A stretch of 64,000 bases of DNA from Jaltomata sinuosa (Eukaryota; Streptophyta; Magnoliopsida; Solanales; Solanaceae). The position numbers and the translations under genes were made by a program. Of the stretch, positions 38,356 to 50,600 are shown in pieces (the first letter of the stretch is position 1; the number at the start of each line of letters is the position of its first letter). Under the pieces are notes generated by a model. The model saw only the letters and a list, made by a program, of their open reading frames with translations, was not told where the DNA came from and made no database searches. The DNA is taken from NCBI GenBank assembly GCA_003996215.1, contig QJPP01000030.1, positions 1,426,001 to 1,490,000 of the forward strand. The letters run 5' to 3'.

Positions 38356-38436
38356 CAATGAGAAGAGGGGAGAGAGATGGGAGAGAGGGAGGAGAGTGGC
38401 GAGCAGAGAGACAGAGGGGAGAGAGGGAGGAGAAGC
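38356..38436 (+). repeat. Polypurine (GA-rich) tract
   Basis: About 80 bp that are almost entirely A and G on the plus strand (units GAGAGAGGGAGGAGAG). Located in intron 1; on the transcribed strand it is a polypyrimidine tract. Confidence 0.8.
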
Positions 38437-38632
38437 AATCTTAGGAAAAAGAAACCCACGTTGGGTTGTGTAATTTTATTTTTTTTAAACTATCATGTGA
38501 TTGAATAGTTATACTAGGGATATTTGCTTAGTTATAGTTATTCATTTTTAAAGTCATCTCTATTTTAGCCCAATTCTAACCAATTTTTAAGATTTACTCT
38601 AATTTTAATTCACTGCTTGAGATTTACTTTAA

Positions 38633-38862
38633 GGGATCGTTTGGTGGGAGTGATAAAAATAAATAGTTCTAGGATAAAAAAATAGTCCATGGATAAAATT
38701 TTGGTGTCTTGTTTGGTTGTCAAGTTTGGGATAACTTATTTCACCATTTATACCATAGTGATGGAATACGTTATCCATCTACATGATGGGATAACTTATC
38801 CCAGGATAATTAATCCCAAAATAATTAATTCTGGGATAACTTATTCTCAACCAAATAACCCC
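38633..38862. mobile_element. Tourist-like MITE in intron 1
   Basis: Left end GGGATCGTTTGGTGGGAGTGATAA and the reverse complement of the right end GGGGTTATTTGGTTGAGAATAA are terminal inverted repeats. TAA flanks both sides (38630-38632 and 38863-38865). The core contains GGGATAACTTATCCCAGGATAA-type inverted units. 230 bp, non-coding. Confidence 0.75.
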
Positions 38863-39593
38863 TAAGTATTCTATATGTATTCACTTTTCTTCCATGTATC
38901 TTATAAGTTTGATGTTGTACAGTTTTCACCCATTAGATTAACACTTTTGTCAAATAATGCATTCAATAATCGTTATTTAATTACATAGTAATAAGTTTTC
39001 AATACTTTCCAAAAACTTATAAAATAAAAATTCGAAATCTCTTTCTAAAATTATTTTGATTTGTGAAATTCTTGTATTAACATTTTGATCAAGTTAATTG
39101 CTCCTATGTATGCCGAAGTCTCCCCAAAATTATGGACAAATACGAGATGAGATGCTAATAACAAAAGTATTAGTGATACAAAAATATAATGAGGTGTAAT
39201 CTTAAATTGTTTTCAATAGAAGAAGAAAAAAAGGGCAGTCCGGTGAAGGAAAAAAATTTGAATATTATTTTGTGTATAAAAATATTCACATCTCTCATCG
39301 TAATCACCTTCCATCTTCAATTTTGACATTGTGGATTCGAGTTATTAAAGGAGCAAAAAGTGTTGGAGCTCATAATAACATTCTTTTCAAGGAGTGCCCA
39401 CCTTTTTTTTCTCCATTGATGACTCGAACCACAATCTCAAAGTCCGTCAAATTCAGCTCAGCCGCTCATTTGACACACCTAAGTCTCTCTGTAATTAAGA
39501 GGGAAAAAATTGTACCTGAAAGGTCAAATTCTTCCTAAGCAAAGCATCGGCTTGAGTCCCATAACTCGCTGGAGCTGTCACCGAGTCTGCCAT

Positions 39594-40057
39594 TGAAGGA
39601 CCTCTGTTTCAGCCCCAGTAGCAGTAAGTAAAAAGTAGAAGAACAATCCTAGTTTTTTTTTTATATTTTTAATTTTTTGAAAAAAAAAAAAAAACTTACT
39701 ACAAGTGAGTTCCTTTTGAAGAATAAATATAACTCTTAAATAGGAGTTGTTTCAGGGTAACAGTGAACTGTCCTTTATTTCGCCTTTAGAAATTTACTAA
39801 CTGCTCTTTGCACGTTAATTAACCGCACAATTAATTTTTTTCTTTTAAAAAAATAAAAAATTAGAGAGTAACACAAGAGTAAAGTAGCACAAAACATGGT
39901 TCAGTGTAAAAATATATGCTTATAAGTCGGTTTATCACTAGTTGAGATGAGTAGTTTTATTTATTTAATTGCATGAGGTAAGATGCAGATTAACAGCAAT
40001 AACTGAAAATAAAAAAATAAAAATTGGAGTTTGAAAAAAGAAGAAGAGAGAAGAGCA
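39594..40057. promoter_or_regulatory. Shared intergenic region between divergent ABCA genes
   Basis: Only 464 bp separate the two divergent start codons of pair 1 (minus ATG ending 39593, plus ATG at 40058). Such spacing implies a bidirectional promoter. The stretch is AT-rich with poly-T and poly-A tracts near 39651-39700 and 39832-39860. I cannot name a specific binding site. The equivalent region of pair 2 is about 2.8 kb. Confidence 0.5.
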
Positions 40058-42545
40058 ATGGAATTGCAGGGGGGAATCCCTCTGCTAATGCAACAGTACA
40101 AAGCATTATTAAGGAAAATTTTTCTACTTGCATTGCGTAACAAGCCCGCTACATTCCTACAGCTCTTCTCTTCCTTCTTCTTCATCTTCCTTCTCTTTTG
40201 CATTAGAAAATCTGATGAAGCGCAAAAGGCGCTTCCAGCCTTGCCAAGGACTTGCGCGATCCAGAGCCTCTCGTGATGCCACCTATCCCACCTTGCGAGG
40301 ACAGGTTTTACATTAAGACTCCCTGCTATGATTTCATTTGGAGTGGTAAACATAGTAGAACTGTTGGGGATGTTGTCAAGAGAATTATGGCTAATAATCC
40401 TGGTAGGCCTATTCCTCCCAACAAGGTATGCATGGACCAATATCTTTTAATTTTTAAACTATACTATTACAACAGTTTATTTGATGTTAAAACTTGTGTT
40501 GGTCGTACCAGGTTCTAGCATTTAATAACGCTGAGGACGTGGATAAATGGCTTTACGATAATCCTGTGCGTTGTCCTGCAGCTCTGCACTTTCGAGTAAT
40601 GAAGGGGGATAAAATCCATTATGGTATTCAGACAAACTCCACAGAAGTAACGAAACGAGCACAATCTGAAGATCCAACTTTTAAGTTTCAAATCCCACTT
40701 CAATTAGCAGCAGAACGGGAAATCGGGAGGAGTCTGATTGGAGGTATACATATACTTTTCTTAAGCACATCTTTGTTCTGTGTTTTAAATTTTTTTATAC
40801 ATTCGCAGATCCAAATTACCCCTGGGAGGTTAGTTTTAAGGAATTTCCACATCCTCCTGATGAATCACTCGGTACAGTGGCTGTAACAGCAATGATCTTT
40901 TTCATGGCAGTTGCTATATTTGGTTTTGTCTTACAAATCACTGCTTTGATCACTGAAAAGGAACTCAAACTTCGACAGGTATCGCCTTTGCCATTTTGAT
41001 AAGGTCTCGTACCATCATCCAGAATGTAAACTTGATAGGTTCAACCTTTAAGATTGAACTCTTAAAATTATTTTATTTTGTCTTTTTGTAAAGTAAATAG
41101 ATTTATTAATAACTCCTCAAATGTACAAAATCGTGAAGACAACTTGGTCCGCCTATGGCTAGTACCGTTCTTCTTCGTTGGTTCATTTTCTAAGGTGCCA
41201 TAATTTCCCTTGCAGGCAATGACTATGATGGGTCTTTATGATACAGCCTATTGGTTGTCATGGATCACTTGGGAAACACTCCTCATATTTTGCTCTTCTA
41301 CACTCACTGTGATCTTTGGAATGATGTTTCAATTTGATTTTTTCTTGCGCAATAATGTGATGATTGTGTTCCTTCTGTTTTTCCTCTTCCAACTTACTAT
41401 GGTACACTTCTCTAAACCTTTTACCGAATACAGAGTTTTGGTAATGCAAAACTTGTTTGATAAATGTTTCTGTTCCTTTTCCAAGGTTTCCTTTGGATAT
41501 TGGCTGTCTGCTTTCCTTTCCAAAGCAGCTTCGGCGACAAATATTGCTTTCGTCATCTTTATTATTGGTTTCATTACTATGGTAAGTCCGTAGTTAACTT
41601 GAAATGTAGTTTTCTTGCTTATTACTGACCATCTGTGGAATAACATATTCGTCATGTTCCATTTTCAGCTTGTTACAGTGCTAATTAAATATCCCTACAA
41701 CCCAATGTATGCCGAAGGTCATAGGACTTTATGGTCATTCTTCCCACCAAATCTTCTCACTATAGGCCTTATGATACTTATGCAAGCAACTGAAACTTCT
41801 AAAAATCCTGGTATTAGCTGGAGTAATAGGGCAGAGTGTTTACCTAGTGAACCGGGCTGTGTAATTACCATGGTACATAAGAGCCTATATCGACACGTTC
41901 TCAATTATTCTGTGATCTAGGTGTCACATGTCTTCTTCTTGCAACTAATATATTCCCCTTCTGTTAACAGCATGATGTGTTTATACTGCATGTGAAAACA
42001 TTCTTTTTCTGGTTCATTCTGGCTATATACTTCGACAACATAATTCCAAATATATCTGGTGTGAGAAAATCAAAATTCTACTTCCTATATCCTGGCTACT
42101 GGACTGGAAATGGTGGAAGTAGTGTGAAAGGTAAGCAGTACACTCCCACTTTACTATACTTTTCTAGTCTTCTGTGAGCTGTAAAAATCTAATTATTATT
42201 CTCTTCCTTCTTATAATGTTAGAGGGAGGAAACTGTAGCTTATGTTCAGGCTCATTGCCAGGGTGGAACCTATTACACCAGATGACGAAGACGTTCTTAC
42301 AGAAGAAAACACTGTTAAAAAGCAAGCTATGGAAGGTGGAAATTCCAACACTGCAGTTCAAATACGCGTCTTATTAAGACATATCCTGGAAAGACAACAA
42401 GTTGCTGCTTCTGCTGTTGTAGAAAAACGACTCCCCCTTTCCATAGTGTCAAGGTAATTTATCTCTGGTCCATATGAAGATAATAGTAGTAGTAGTAGTA
42501 GCAGCAGCAGCTATGTAGATGGTGCAATTTATTAGACAAATTTAT

Positions 42546-43305
42546 AGGGATGGCAATGGGGCGGGTTTTAGCCTATGCAGGGCGAGGTGGGTGAGCTTCT
42601 GTGCGGGGCAGTTGCGGGTTGAAACAAATTGCTGAAATTTCAGCATTGATTTCGCTGGCATCTGGACTCTAGCAACACCCATTTGAGAAAACTCAATATT
42701 CTAACAGCTTTTGAATTTATATTCTCAACCAATTTAGATTTGCTATTGGTCAACAACAACATAACCAATATAGTCCCACGTAGTGGGGTTTGGGGAGGTA
42801 GAGCTTACCCCTACCTCAGAGGTAGAGGGGTTGTTTTCGATAGAACCTCGGTTCAAGAAAAACAGTCCGAAGCAGTCCAGAAAGAGAATAAACAAAAGTG
42901 AAAGCATCACAAAACATCTTGAACAGTAACTACAACAATAATAATTAAAAGTATTTTTTCCTGAACTGAATCTGAATTATGTACATCTGATATTTTGATC
43001 GTATTGTTTAAATTCTGTCAGATAACAGTTGACATAAATGAATGTGGGTTAAAGATAAGTTTATCTGAATTTAAAATGACCATGTAAAAAAGTTTCACTC
43101 AGGGTCTTTCCAATATATATTACTTGTAGCGAATTACTACAAAAAGTAGAAAAAAGAAAATAAATACTTATGCGGGGTGGGTTTATGTGTGTTTATGTGG
43201 GGCAGGGAGGGCTGAAATCACAGAAAAATGTCATGCGAGGCGGGTCGGGGTTGAAATTTTCGCAGGTTAAGCTAAACCTGCCCCGTCCCACTACCATCCC
43301 CTGAT
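42546..43305. mobile_element. GC-ended hAT-like non-autonomous element in intron 8
   Basis: Left end GGGATGGCAATGGGGCGGG and the reverse complement of the right end GGGATGGTAGTGGGACGGGG are terminal inverted repeats. Sub-terminal copies of GGCGGGTCGGGG type occur near 43170-43260. About 760 bp without transposase. This end type is common in nightshade introns. No clear 8-bp target duplication was found. Confidence 0.6.
42750..42880 (+). repeat. Nested Solanaceae dispersed repeat
   Basis: CAACAACAACATAACCAATA, then TAGTCCCACGTAGTGGGG, TTTGGGGAGG, TTACCCCTACCTCAGAGG, and GTTTTCGATAGAACCTCGG: the same landmark series as 15005-15415 and 9715-9830, here inserted inside the element at 42546-43305. 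Confidence 0.6.
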
Positions 43306-46300
43306 CCATTGAGAATGGAATCTGCCACTTTGACAGGAAGTCGTAAAATTTTTTGAAGCTTTTCATTTCTGTGGCAACCTTTTTCTGGCGCCATTGAGAG
43401 TATTTTCTCAATTAGCAGTGCATTTTCTTTTTTACATGTAACCATAAAGCAACACAAATCAGCACTAGATGGAAAATGAGCCCAAATTGCAAATAGGGAC
43501 CGATCTAAGAGGGTCGGTTAGGGTTCACATGAATCCAATAGTTTTTATCCCGACCCTGTACATATATTATGAAATCTACTAAATATCTATTGAACCCAAT
43601 TATTGTTTGCATTACTTACTTGAGGTTGTCGCAGAAACTCCTAAATTTTAAATTCCGGTTCCACCTCTAAATTTGAAAACCAGTGTTAAAGCAAGAACTT
43701 GTTTATTCTTTGTTTAACCATCCGAAATTTCAACCAATCAATCCGCATCTGCATCTTGCTGTTTAGAGTCCTTCTCTTTCTAACGACCATTATTTTAGCA
43801 GTAGCCAGCTGAGAATTATGGCCTCACATTTCTTAAATCATGACCGTAGGGCTTATGGTTGAACATCAAAAAGGATCAGCTACTTTGTATGCTTGGGCCC
43901 AATGGAGCTGGCAAAACTACTACTATAAGTTGCTTGACAGGGATTAACCCTGTTACACAAGGAGATGGTAATAGCTTTGATCACAATCTTTCTCATATTT
44001 TACGTTCACTATAGTTGCGCATGTGTAACATGAAGCATTTTTCAACAGCATTTGTATATGATCAGTCCATACGAAGCTCTATGGGCATGACAAACATTCG
44101 AAGGATGATGGGAGTTTGCCCCCAGGTAACACTCTTTTTTTCTTCTTCTTGTAATTTTCTGTTTTCAAGTCTTCAGAGGAACCGGCCAGCTGAGATAGCA
44201 TGCATACTGCCTTTTATATTGTAGAAATTGATTCATTTTTCGTTTTTATAGTTTGATATTCTTTGGGATTCATTATCTGGACGAGAGAACCTTGAGATTT
44301 TTGCCAACATTAAAGGTCTACCACCTGCTTCAGTAGACACGGTATTGCAAATAAACCTAAACTATATCGATCCTTCTATACCTTTATAAGGATTCTACGA
44401 AAAGCTGTTTAAATCTTACCATATGAATTCTTCAATTAAAAACAGGTGGTAGCGCAACTATTATCCCAGTCAAAAATCACAAAGGTGTCAGCCAAGATGA
44501 GATCTTGTAGTTACAGTGGAGGAATGAAACGACGACTTAGTGTTGCTATAGCCCTTATTGGAGATCCAAAGTTGGTTATTTTGGATGAACCAGTAGGTAC
44601 TGGTAGTTAAAATTCTTCCCATATGTTTTTATATCAGTTTTTATGCTAAAAAAAAGTATTTATGTTTCAACATTTTCTCTCCCTGATACCTTCATAGACT
44701 ACTGGTATGGATCCGATAACTCGAAGGCATGTTTGGGACATAATTGAGAGTGCAAAAAAAGGGCGTGCCATTATCTTGACAACCCATTCAATGGAAGAAG
44801 CCGATGTCTTAAGCGACCGCATTGGTATCATGGCAAAGGGAAGGCTTCGTTGCATTGGAACTTCCATAAGGTTGAAAGCAAAATTTGGAAGTGGTTTCAT
44901 TGCTAGTGTGGGCTTATCTAGTGAAACAACATCTCAACCTGAAGCTGTGAAACAGTTCTTTAAAAGTGTATGTCAAAAGCTACTTCCTCTACTTTTATTT
45001 TCTTTTCGATTTCCTCTCTTTTAAGGACTGTTTAATTCTGATATACAAACTCTGTTGACAGCGCTTGGATGTGGTGCCTAAAGATGAAAATAAGTCCGTC
45101 CTAACCTATGTTATTCCTCATGACAGGGAGAAGCTGTTGACGGTAATGTCTAGATTAACTCGAGGATTTTGCTTATATACACTTACGATGTATAGAAGTT
45201 AAACTCATATCTTAAGTGCAATAATACACTATAGTTTATGCATAAGCACACAAGATTAGGATTTTTAGCTTCTCACATTCCATTGGCTTTTATACCTATC
45301 AGGAATTCTTTGCTGAGCTTCAAGCTAGAGAAAGTGAGTTCGATATAAAAGACGTCCAGCTAGGTCTTACAACTCTTGAAGAAGTTTTCATGAACATAGC
45401 TTAAGCAGGCAGATGTGGAAACTGCAATAGCTGAAGGAAGATTTTCAACTCTTACATTGAGCTCAGGGAACTCTATTGAAGTAAGTCTAGTACAAGATAA
45501 ACTTCACTGGGAAATTTTCGTAAATCTATATTCATGGTGGAATAAGTGATATTTCTTTTTTGATACATATTCAGGTACCTGAGGGAACACAATTCGTGGG
45601 AATTCCAGGAACAAAATCTCCACAGAATCCCGGAGGTATTATGGTGGAAATATACTGGGAGCCAGATGAAAATGGTAGTCTTTGCATTTCAGGCCACTCA
45701 GAAGAAATGCCAATACCACCTCATATTCAACTAAAAGATCCTCCAAACACCAATTCAGATAAAACCCAAGGAATTGTAATTCACCCTTCACAACTCAAAG
45801 TGCAATAGTCATGACAAAATATTACTAGGTTAATATAGGGACTAAGGTACGTAAACTCAGATAAAGTAAGAGATCGTAAAGGTCCACCGTGAATAGTCTT
45901 ATACTATCAGTCTGAGTTTACCATAAGCGACTGGTGCTTCAAACGGTGAAATTCTAGGTCTTAGTTAATTTTGACGAAATGTTTTCAGTAGGAGCTTTTA
46001 GTCTTTTGATCGGGTCCAAAGATTTTGCATATTGATTTCATTTTTTGTGTATAGGACCATATGTAATTAACATGTAAATGTTGCAATTTTCTTGTGTCAC
46101 TAAGTATTTCTCCTTGATAGTACCATTTTTCTACAAGGAATCAGTATACTGCAATATCTTTGTGATATTCAATTCTAATTAGTAAGTTGCATTTCCAGTA
46201 GACTTTGTAATTAATTCTTTAGGAGTTTGAATATGCTTCTCTTAGTAAAGTCTAATTAATCACTTTATTGGATCATGTGCTTATGTATTTTGCTAACTCC

Positions 46301-46307
46301 GCCTATT

Positions 46308-47356
46308 TTATTTTATTTTTTGGTTAACACGAATTATATTAATAATAGTTAAGGAGGGAAAAGAGTAGCGCCTCCAACAGGAGTAGTGGTATTAGCAGAG
46401 TAGATATTGTTCACGGCCACAACCCGGCTTGATAGTTAAGCAGAATTGTTTGCAAGTTGTCTAAGATAAGTAGTTCCCAGATTGTCTGCCTCCACATCTC
46501 TTGTTGCAAACACTGGGGGAACTATCAAAATGGTTGGGCTACAAAAAACAACAAGCTTTGCTCCCTCCTCAGCTAGTTGGTCCGCCACCCTGTTCTGTTC
46601 ACGGTAGGTGTGGGTTGGCAGCACTGCCTCCAATTGCCTGATTAATGACCTGCACTCATTGACAATGTTAGAATATAATAGATGACCCTCAGTGAGGATA
46701 GATATAGCTTCAGAGGAATCAGTGTTAATTTCAAGTGGTTTGAGGTTATGCTCGAGTTTTAAGGTTAAGCCTCTTTTCAGAGCTTGAAGCTCAGCCAGTG
46801 TGGAGGAGGTGTGGGGTGTGTTTTCCATGTAGCCAATGATCCCTTGGTCAATATGGTCCCTGAAGACCCCGCCCAACCCTCCAGGGCCAGGGCTTTTTTT
46901 ACAGACCCATCAGTGTTCAGATTGAAAGATCCTAGAGTGGGGGTTTCCCATTTTAGGAGGATGGTTGTTGTAGGTCGAATGGCTTTGTGGTTATCCTCAA
47001 CTAGGAGGCTAGATTCAGTGGCATGATGCATGGTAGCCTCAAAGGAGATGGCCTCTCTCTTTTTGTTAAAGAGGTTGTCATTCCTCTTTAGCCAAATGCT
47101 CCAGAGGCATTGGGGAATCATGCAGTCCCAAGTGATGTAGTTGTTGAAAGGTTTGCCCTTGATCTTGTTCCATTGATCAAGAAAGTAGGTGGCACTGCGG
47201 TTGGTTAAGTCAAGAGTGTAGCCAGAGTTGTTATTAGAGGCTACTTTGTCCCAGAAGCTGGTAGCATTCGGGCAAGAGAAAAAGATGTGGTTAATGTCTT
47301 CTTGAGGAGCATCACAGAAGTGGCAGATGGGGCAAACATTAAGCCCTATTCAGTGG
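46308..47356 (-). mobile_element. 5'-truncated LINE with zf-RVT and RNase H remnants
   Basis: On minus from about 47340: NVCPICHFCDAPQEDINHIF, SCPNATSFWDKV, then LWSIWLKRNDNLFNKK (zf-RVT and linker), then an RNase H domain of the plant LINE type with FNLNTDGSVK, a frame change near 46800-46870, ELQALKRGL, EINTDSSEAISIL and NRVADQLAEEGA, ending at stop 46436. Known family: plant L1-type non-LTR retrotransposons with C-terminal RNase H. The reverse transcriptase and endonuclease parts are missing, as expected for 5' truncation. The minus-strand 3' end is A-rich (T-rich at 46303-46320 on plus). GCTAACTCCGCCTATT (46292-46307) and GCTAACTTCACCTATT (47357-47372) differ at two of 16 bases and look like the target-site duplication. 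It lies between the convergent ends of the ABCA2-like pseudogene and the intact ABCA7-like gene. Confidence 0.8.
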
Positions 47357-47696
47357 GCTAACTTCACCTATTAACTCATCTATATATATATGTGAGCTTG
47401 TAACCAATTCTAAATCCAGAGAAAGGAATTATGGTAGGTTAAAAGTGTTAGAATCGAAATTACCAGGTGTCATGCGGAAGTTGACAAAGCAAACCTTGGA
47501 CGACTATGAATTTAAGAAAATAAAGAGTAACATACCAAAAGAGACATATAATTGAACAAGGTTTGGTCAATTGACCTACGTATGAGCAATTCAATCACTC
47601 TTGTCTATGAAACGAACAACTTTAAAGGATTCAACATGCAGATGAAACTTAGCTACTGTATAACAGCATACACTAAGACTATCAGTAAAGAAGTGA

Positions 47697-50600
47697 TCAC
47701 TGTGCCTCAGTTGCCACTTTGATGAAGACGTCCTCCAGCGTTGTGTCAGCCAAACCCCAAGACTGAACTGGAAATCTCTCCTTCGCTTGTCTAACCGTTA
47801 GGAACACATCTGAAAGTTTCACCTCATCTTTTGGAAGCTCAAATTTCTGAGTTCCATACAAATGGTATGTTTTCTTCGCGTTTGGAGATAGACGTTTCAC
47901 CAACTGTTCCACTTCACTCCCATTTTCTGGTGATGTAGTCATGGTGAACATGTAGGATCCCCCGTACCTAGCTTTTAACTGTCATTCACAGTTAACATAA
48001 TTCAAATACTACATGATCAGAAGTATATTCCAGCACACATACTATAGCTTTACCAGTAAACAAAACTCTCCATATACATAGTTTCTGCTAATTATACAGA
48101 TTAGTATTTGCAAATTAGATACCATGATTTCAGAATGAGGTATGAATAGTCATAAATAGTCCGTTAGGTGACATCCGATTAAAAATAAGCAAAATTGTCA
48201 TAAAACATAATCTACGTTGCCCCACTTTCCAGATACAATATGCATAACAAGAAAAAAAAATGAATTTCCAACATGAGCAACCTATAGCACAATACATATG
48301 TATAAACACACGTATCAATATGCCGATGTGTACTAAAGTGACACATAACAGCTTTGAATTTCATAAACTCACCGAGCATACACTTCATCTCATATTTTGT
48401 AATTTAATATTCATTTCAGAATTGTTTCTACAATCATTGTTTTACACAAGTTCATTGATCCTTAACAAGAATTATGGAGTCCCATAAAAGTTTCCAGTAC
48501 TCTGATATACCAAAAATATTACAGAAATAAGAGGGACAAGCGTAAAGTTTGAGTCAATAATTCTGCTAGAAGATAATCATACGGACCAATGAACTGAGCA
48601 TCACACGAGGACGAGAATCAACAGAATTTGATCACACAAGATAAAAATCTTTGATGAGATTGATTTAGTAATCATATACTGCTTTAGATAATGGATTAAT
48701 GCTTCACTAATAAACAAGAATTTAAAAATCGAAGCTGCCATTGCCACTCTCCCAACCCTAAGTTCGAGTTGTTATCCTAGCTAATTCAGTAGGAAATAAA
48801 ATCTAGAAAATTAACTTTCTCAGCAATTCACAGAAACAGATGCAAGCCTCAATGTGATAGTCAAGTTCCAAAAAAATTATCTGTAAATTTTTTTTGGAAT
48901 TGGTAACTTTCACAAAAAAATTTAATTGTAAACTAGTTGGTAAGGTAATAGAAGTCACCTCATCTGTGGTTCCCAAGCAATGGAAGTTCCCGTCCACAAA
49001 GATACCTATCCTATCGCAAAGATATTCTGCCTCATCCATCGAGTGTGCTGAGAGGAAGAGAAAGAACGACATCACTGATGTTATCCCGATGAGAGAAGAA
49101 GCAAACATAGAGCCTAAGTTTGAGATCGCATTGTAATTGCAGGCAAAACTTCAAGATAAAAACAAAATAACAACCCAAACAGAAATGCTTGTATATAAAA
49201 ACTAAGAGTAGTGCAGATTACTGGTGAGAATGATTGCTCTATCTTGCTTTGCATGCTTCACGACATCCCACAACATTTTTCGTGAAGCAGGATCAAGTCC
49301 AGTGCTGGGCTCATCCATATAGACAATCTTAAAAATTTTGAGTTCTGTTAGTATTAGCCAATTGGAACCCAAAACTCCAGGACAATTTCAAGTCATAATA
49401 TTAGAGGACAGATCTGTACATACTTTAGGGTCCCCAATCAATGAAATGGCTACACTGAGTCTTCTCCTCATACCTCCACTATATTTTTTCGCTAATCTGT
49501 CAGCAACTCCTCCTTGGAAAAGATTAAAACTTTTAAGAGATTTCTCCACTGCCTGTAGCAATAGGATAGGTCAAATAGAGGAAATAAATGCATTAAACAA
49601 TTCTCCATCATGATATAGGGCTTTCTCAGAATAAAAATTGAAGTGTATGTCCTTAACGATTTGCTCCTAAGCTTGTAAAAGATACTTGTGGTTAATAGAA
49701 TCCCAAAGGAAATTGAAGGCCACGATGACTAGTTATTCTTCATGGAATGTGACCTTGTAAGGATACAAAGGTGATTCATTTCCATTTCTTAGGCCCCGTT
49801 TGGCCATGAAAACCAAATACAAATTGGAGTTGGAGTTGTGTTTGGCTATGAATATAAATTGGAGTTGTTTTTCACTTTTTGTGAGAGAAGTGAGAGTGAA
49901 AACAAGTTTTTCTTGTTTTTCAAATTCCGGAATTCAACTTGAAGTTGAATTCAGGAATTTTTCAAATGTTTATGGCCAAACGCTATTTCCGGAATTCAAC
50001 TCCGGAAAAAAGTAAAAAAAATTCTATGGCCAAACGCTCACTTAGATTCTGCCAATGATCAGATGTACAAATTCTTTCACAGCAGCAGTAACCAGTTGAG
50101 GAACTTTTTATTCACTATGAAACTTTTTGTCAATACACACACATGCATTGCAACAGCAAGAGACTAGGCTACTCTTCTTCCAAAATATAATATCTCTAAG
50201 CAAATAAATATATAAGCAAACCATCTTAACCATTCTTTAATTTTGGCTTCATTTAAGCAGATGTTGAAATGAAGTTGATGGTTATATTTACGTACTTCGC
50301 TTAGAGCAGCACCCTTGAGATTTTTCAGTCTTCCATAAAAGAGTAAGTGTTCCCTTCCTGTTAGGGTATCCCAGAGCAAGCTAACAAGGATTGGAGAGAC
50401 AGAAAAGCGTAATAAGTCAACACTTTGAAACGCAAAACAAGAACAAAAATGATGCTGCAAGTGTTCATGGGCATGATGAAAACAAATAAACTTACTCATG
50501 TTGTGGACACACACCCATGCTACCATATATTTCGTTCATTTGAGTCCGCAAATTTAGACCATCAACATACGCACTCCCAGAGCTTGGCTCCAAGAGCCCA

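Larger units (their letters stand above)
32129..39593 (-). pseudogene. ABCA7-like ABC half transporter, disabled (pair 1)
   Basis: Eighteen exon-like blocks on minus: 39593-39516, 37113-36735, 36633-36566, 36476-36341, 36185-36066, 35966-35845, 35606-35448, 35203-35041, 34946-34821, 34689-34606, 34474-34122, 33889-33685, 33597-33488, 33397-33313, 33231-33103, 33015-32910, 32742-32654, 32461-32129. Order: N-terminal membrane helix, extracellular part with a CGCKC...CEDVCG Cys-rich segment, membrane helices, then one nucleotide-binding domain (Walker A GPNGAGKTSF, signature YSGGMKRRLSVAISL, Walker B VVYLDEPSTGLDP, H-loop THSMEEADYL). Family: plant ABCA half transporters, membrane lipid or substrate export. 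Damage: a 1-bp insertion near 33766-33767 breaks the frame and gives TGA at 33748-33746, before Walker A; that block is 205 bp where the intact paralogue has 201 in frame. The donor after the tenth block (34606) reads CT instead of GT, and no GT follows 34122. A rescue by editing or sequencing error cannot be excluded. Confidence 0.85.
40058..45808 (+). pseudogene. ABCA2: ABCA2-like ABC transporter, disabled (pair 1)
   Basis: Sixteen exon-like blocks: 40058-40425, 40512-40743, 40809-40978, 41216-41401, 41486-41581, 41669-41872, 41971-42130, 42223-42453, 43850-43967, 44049-44125, 44252-44341, 44446-44592, 44698-44967, 45062-45142, 45303-45480, 45575-45808. Features of plant ABCA2 (ATH1): N-terminal MELQ...LLMQQYKALLRK and helix ATFLQLFSSFFFIFLLF; PPIPPCED and NNPGRPIP; membrane block EKELKLRQAMTMMGLYD; Walker A LGPNGAGKTTTISCLTG; signature YSGGMKRRLSVAIAL; Walker B LVILDEP; H-loop TTHSMEEAD; C-terminal GIPGTKSPQNP and SGHSEEMPIPP. 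Four 1-bp indels break it: a deletion near 40243 (stop TGA at 40274-40276, product 72 residues), deletions near 42258 and near 42366, and an insertion near 45402 giving TAA after MNIA. Block lengths off by exactly these amounts confirm each. Splice sites are otherwise intact, so a transcript may still form. Confidence 0.88.

Noticed and set aside
41258..41655. Antisense frames within ABCA exons (also near 32224, 36761, 44667 and 62589)
   Set aside because: They are shadows of the coding strand and follow ABCA exon boundaries.
43841..43967. Possible fifth frameshift in the ABCA2-like pseudogene at GGGCTTATGG
   Set aside because: With the acceptor placed at CCGTAG|GGCTTATGG the frame reads GLWLNIKKDQ through Walker A, so no indel is needed.
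45809..46290. Possible structural RNA in the 3' flank of the ABCA2-like pseudogene (GGTGAAATTCTAGG-like words)
   Set aside because: The similarity to rRNA words is short and isolated; neighbouring sequence does not match an rRNA.
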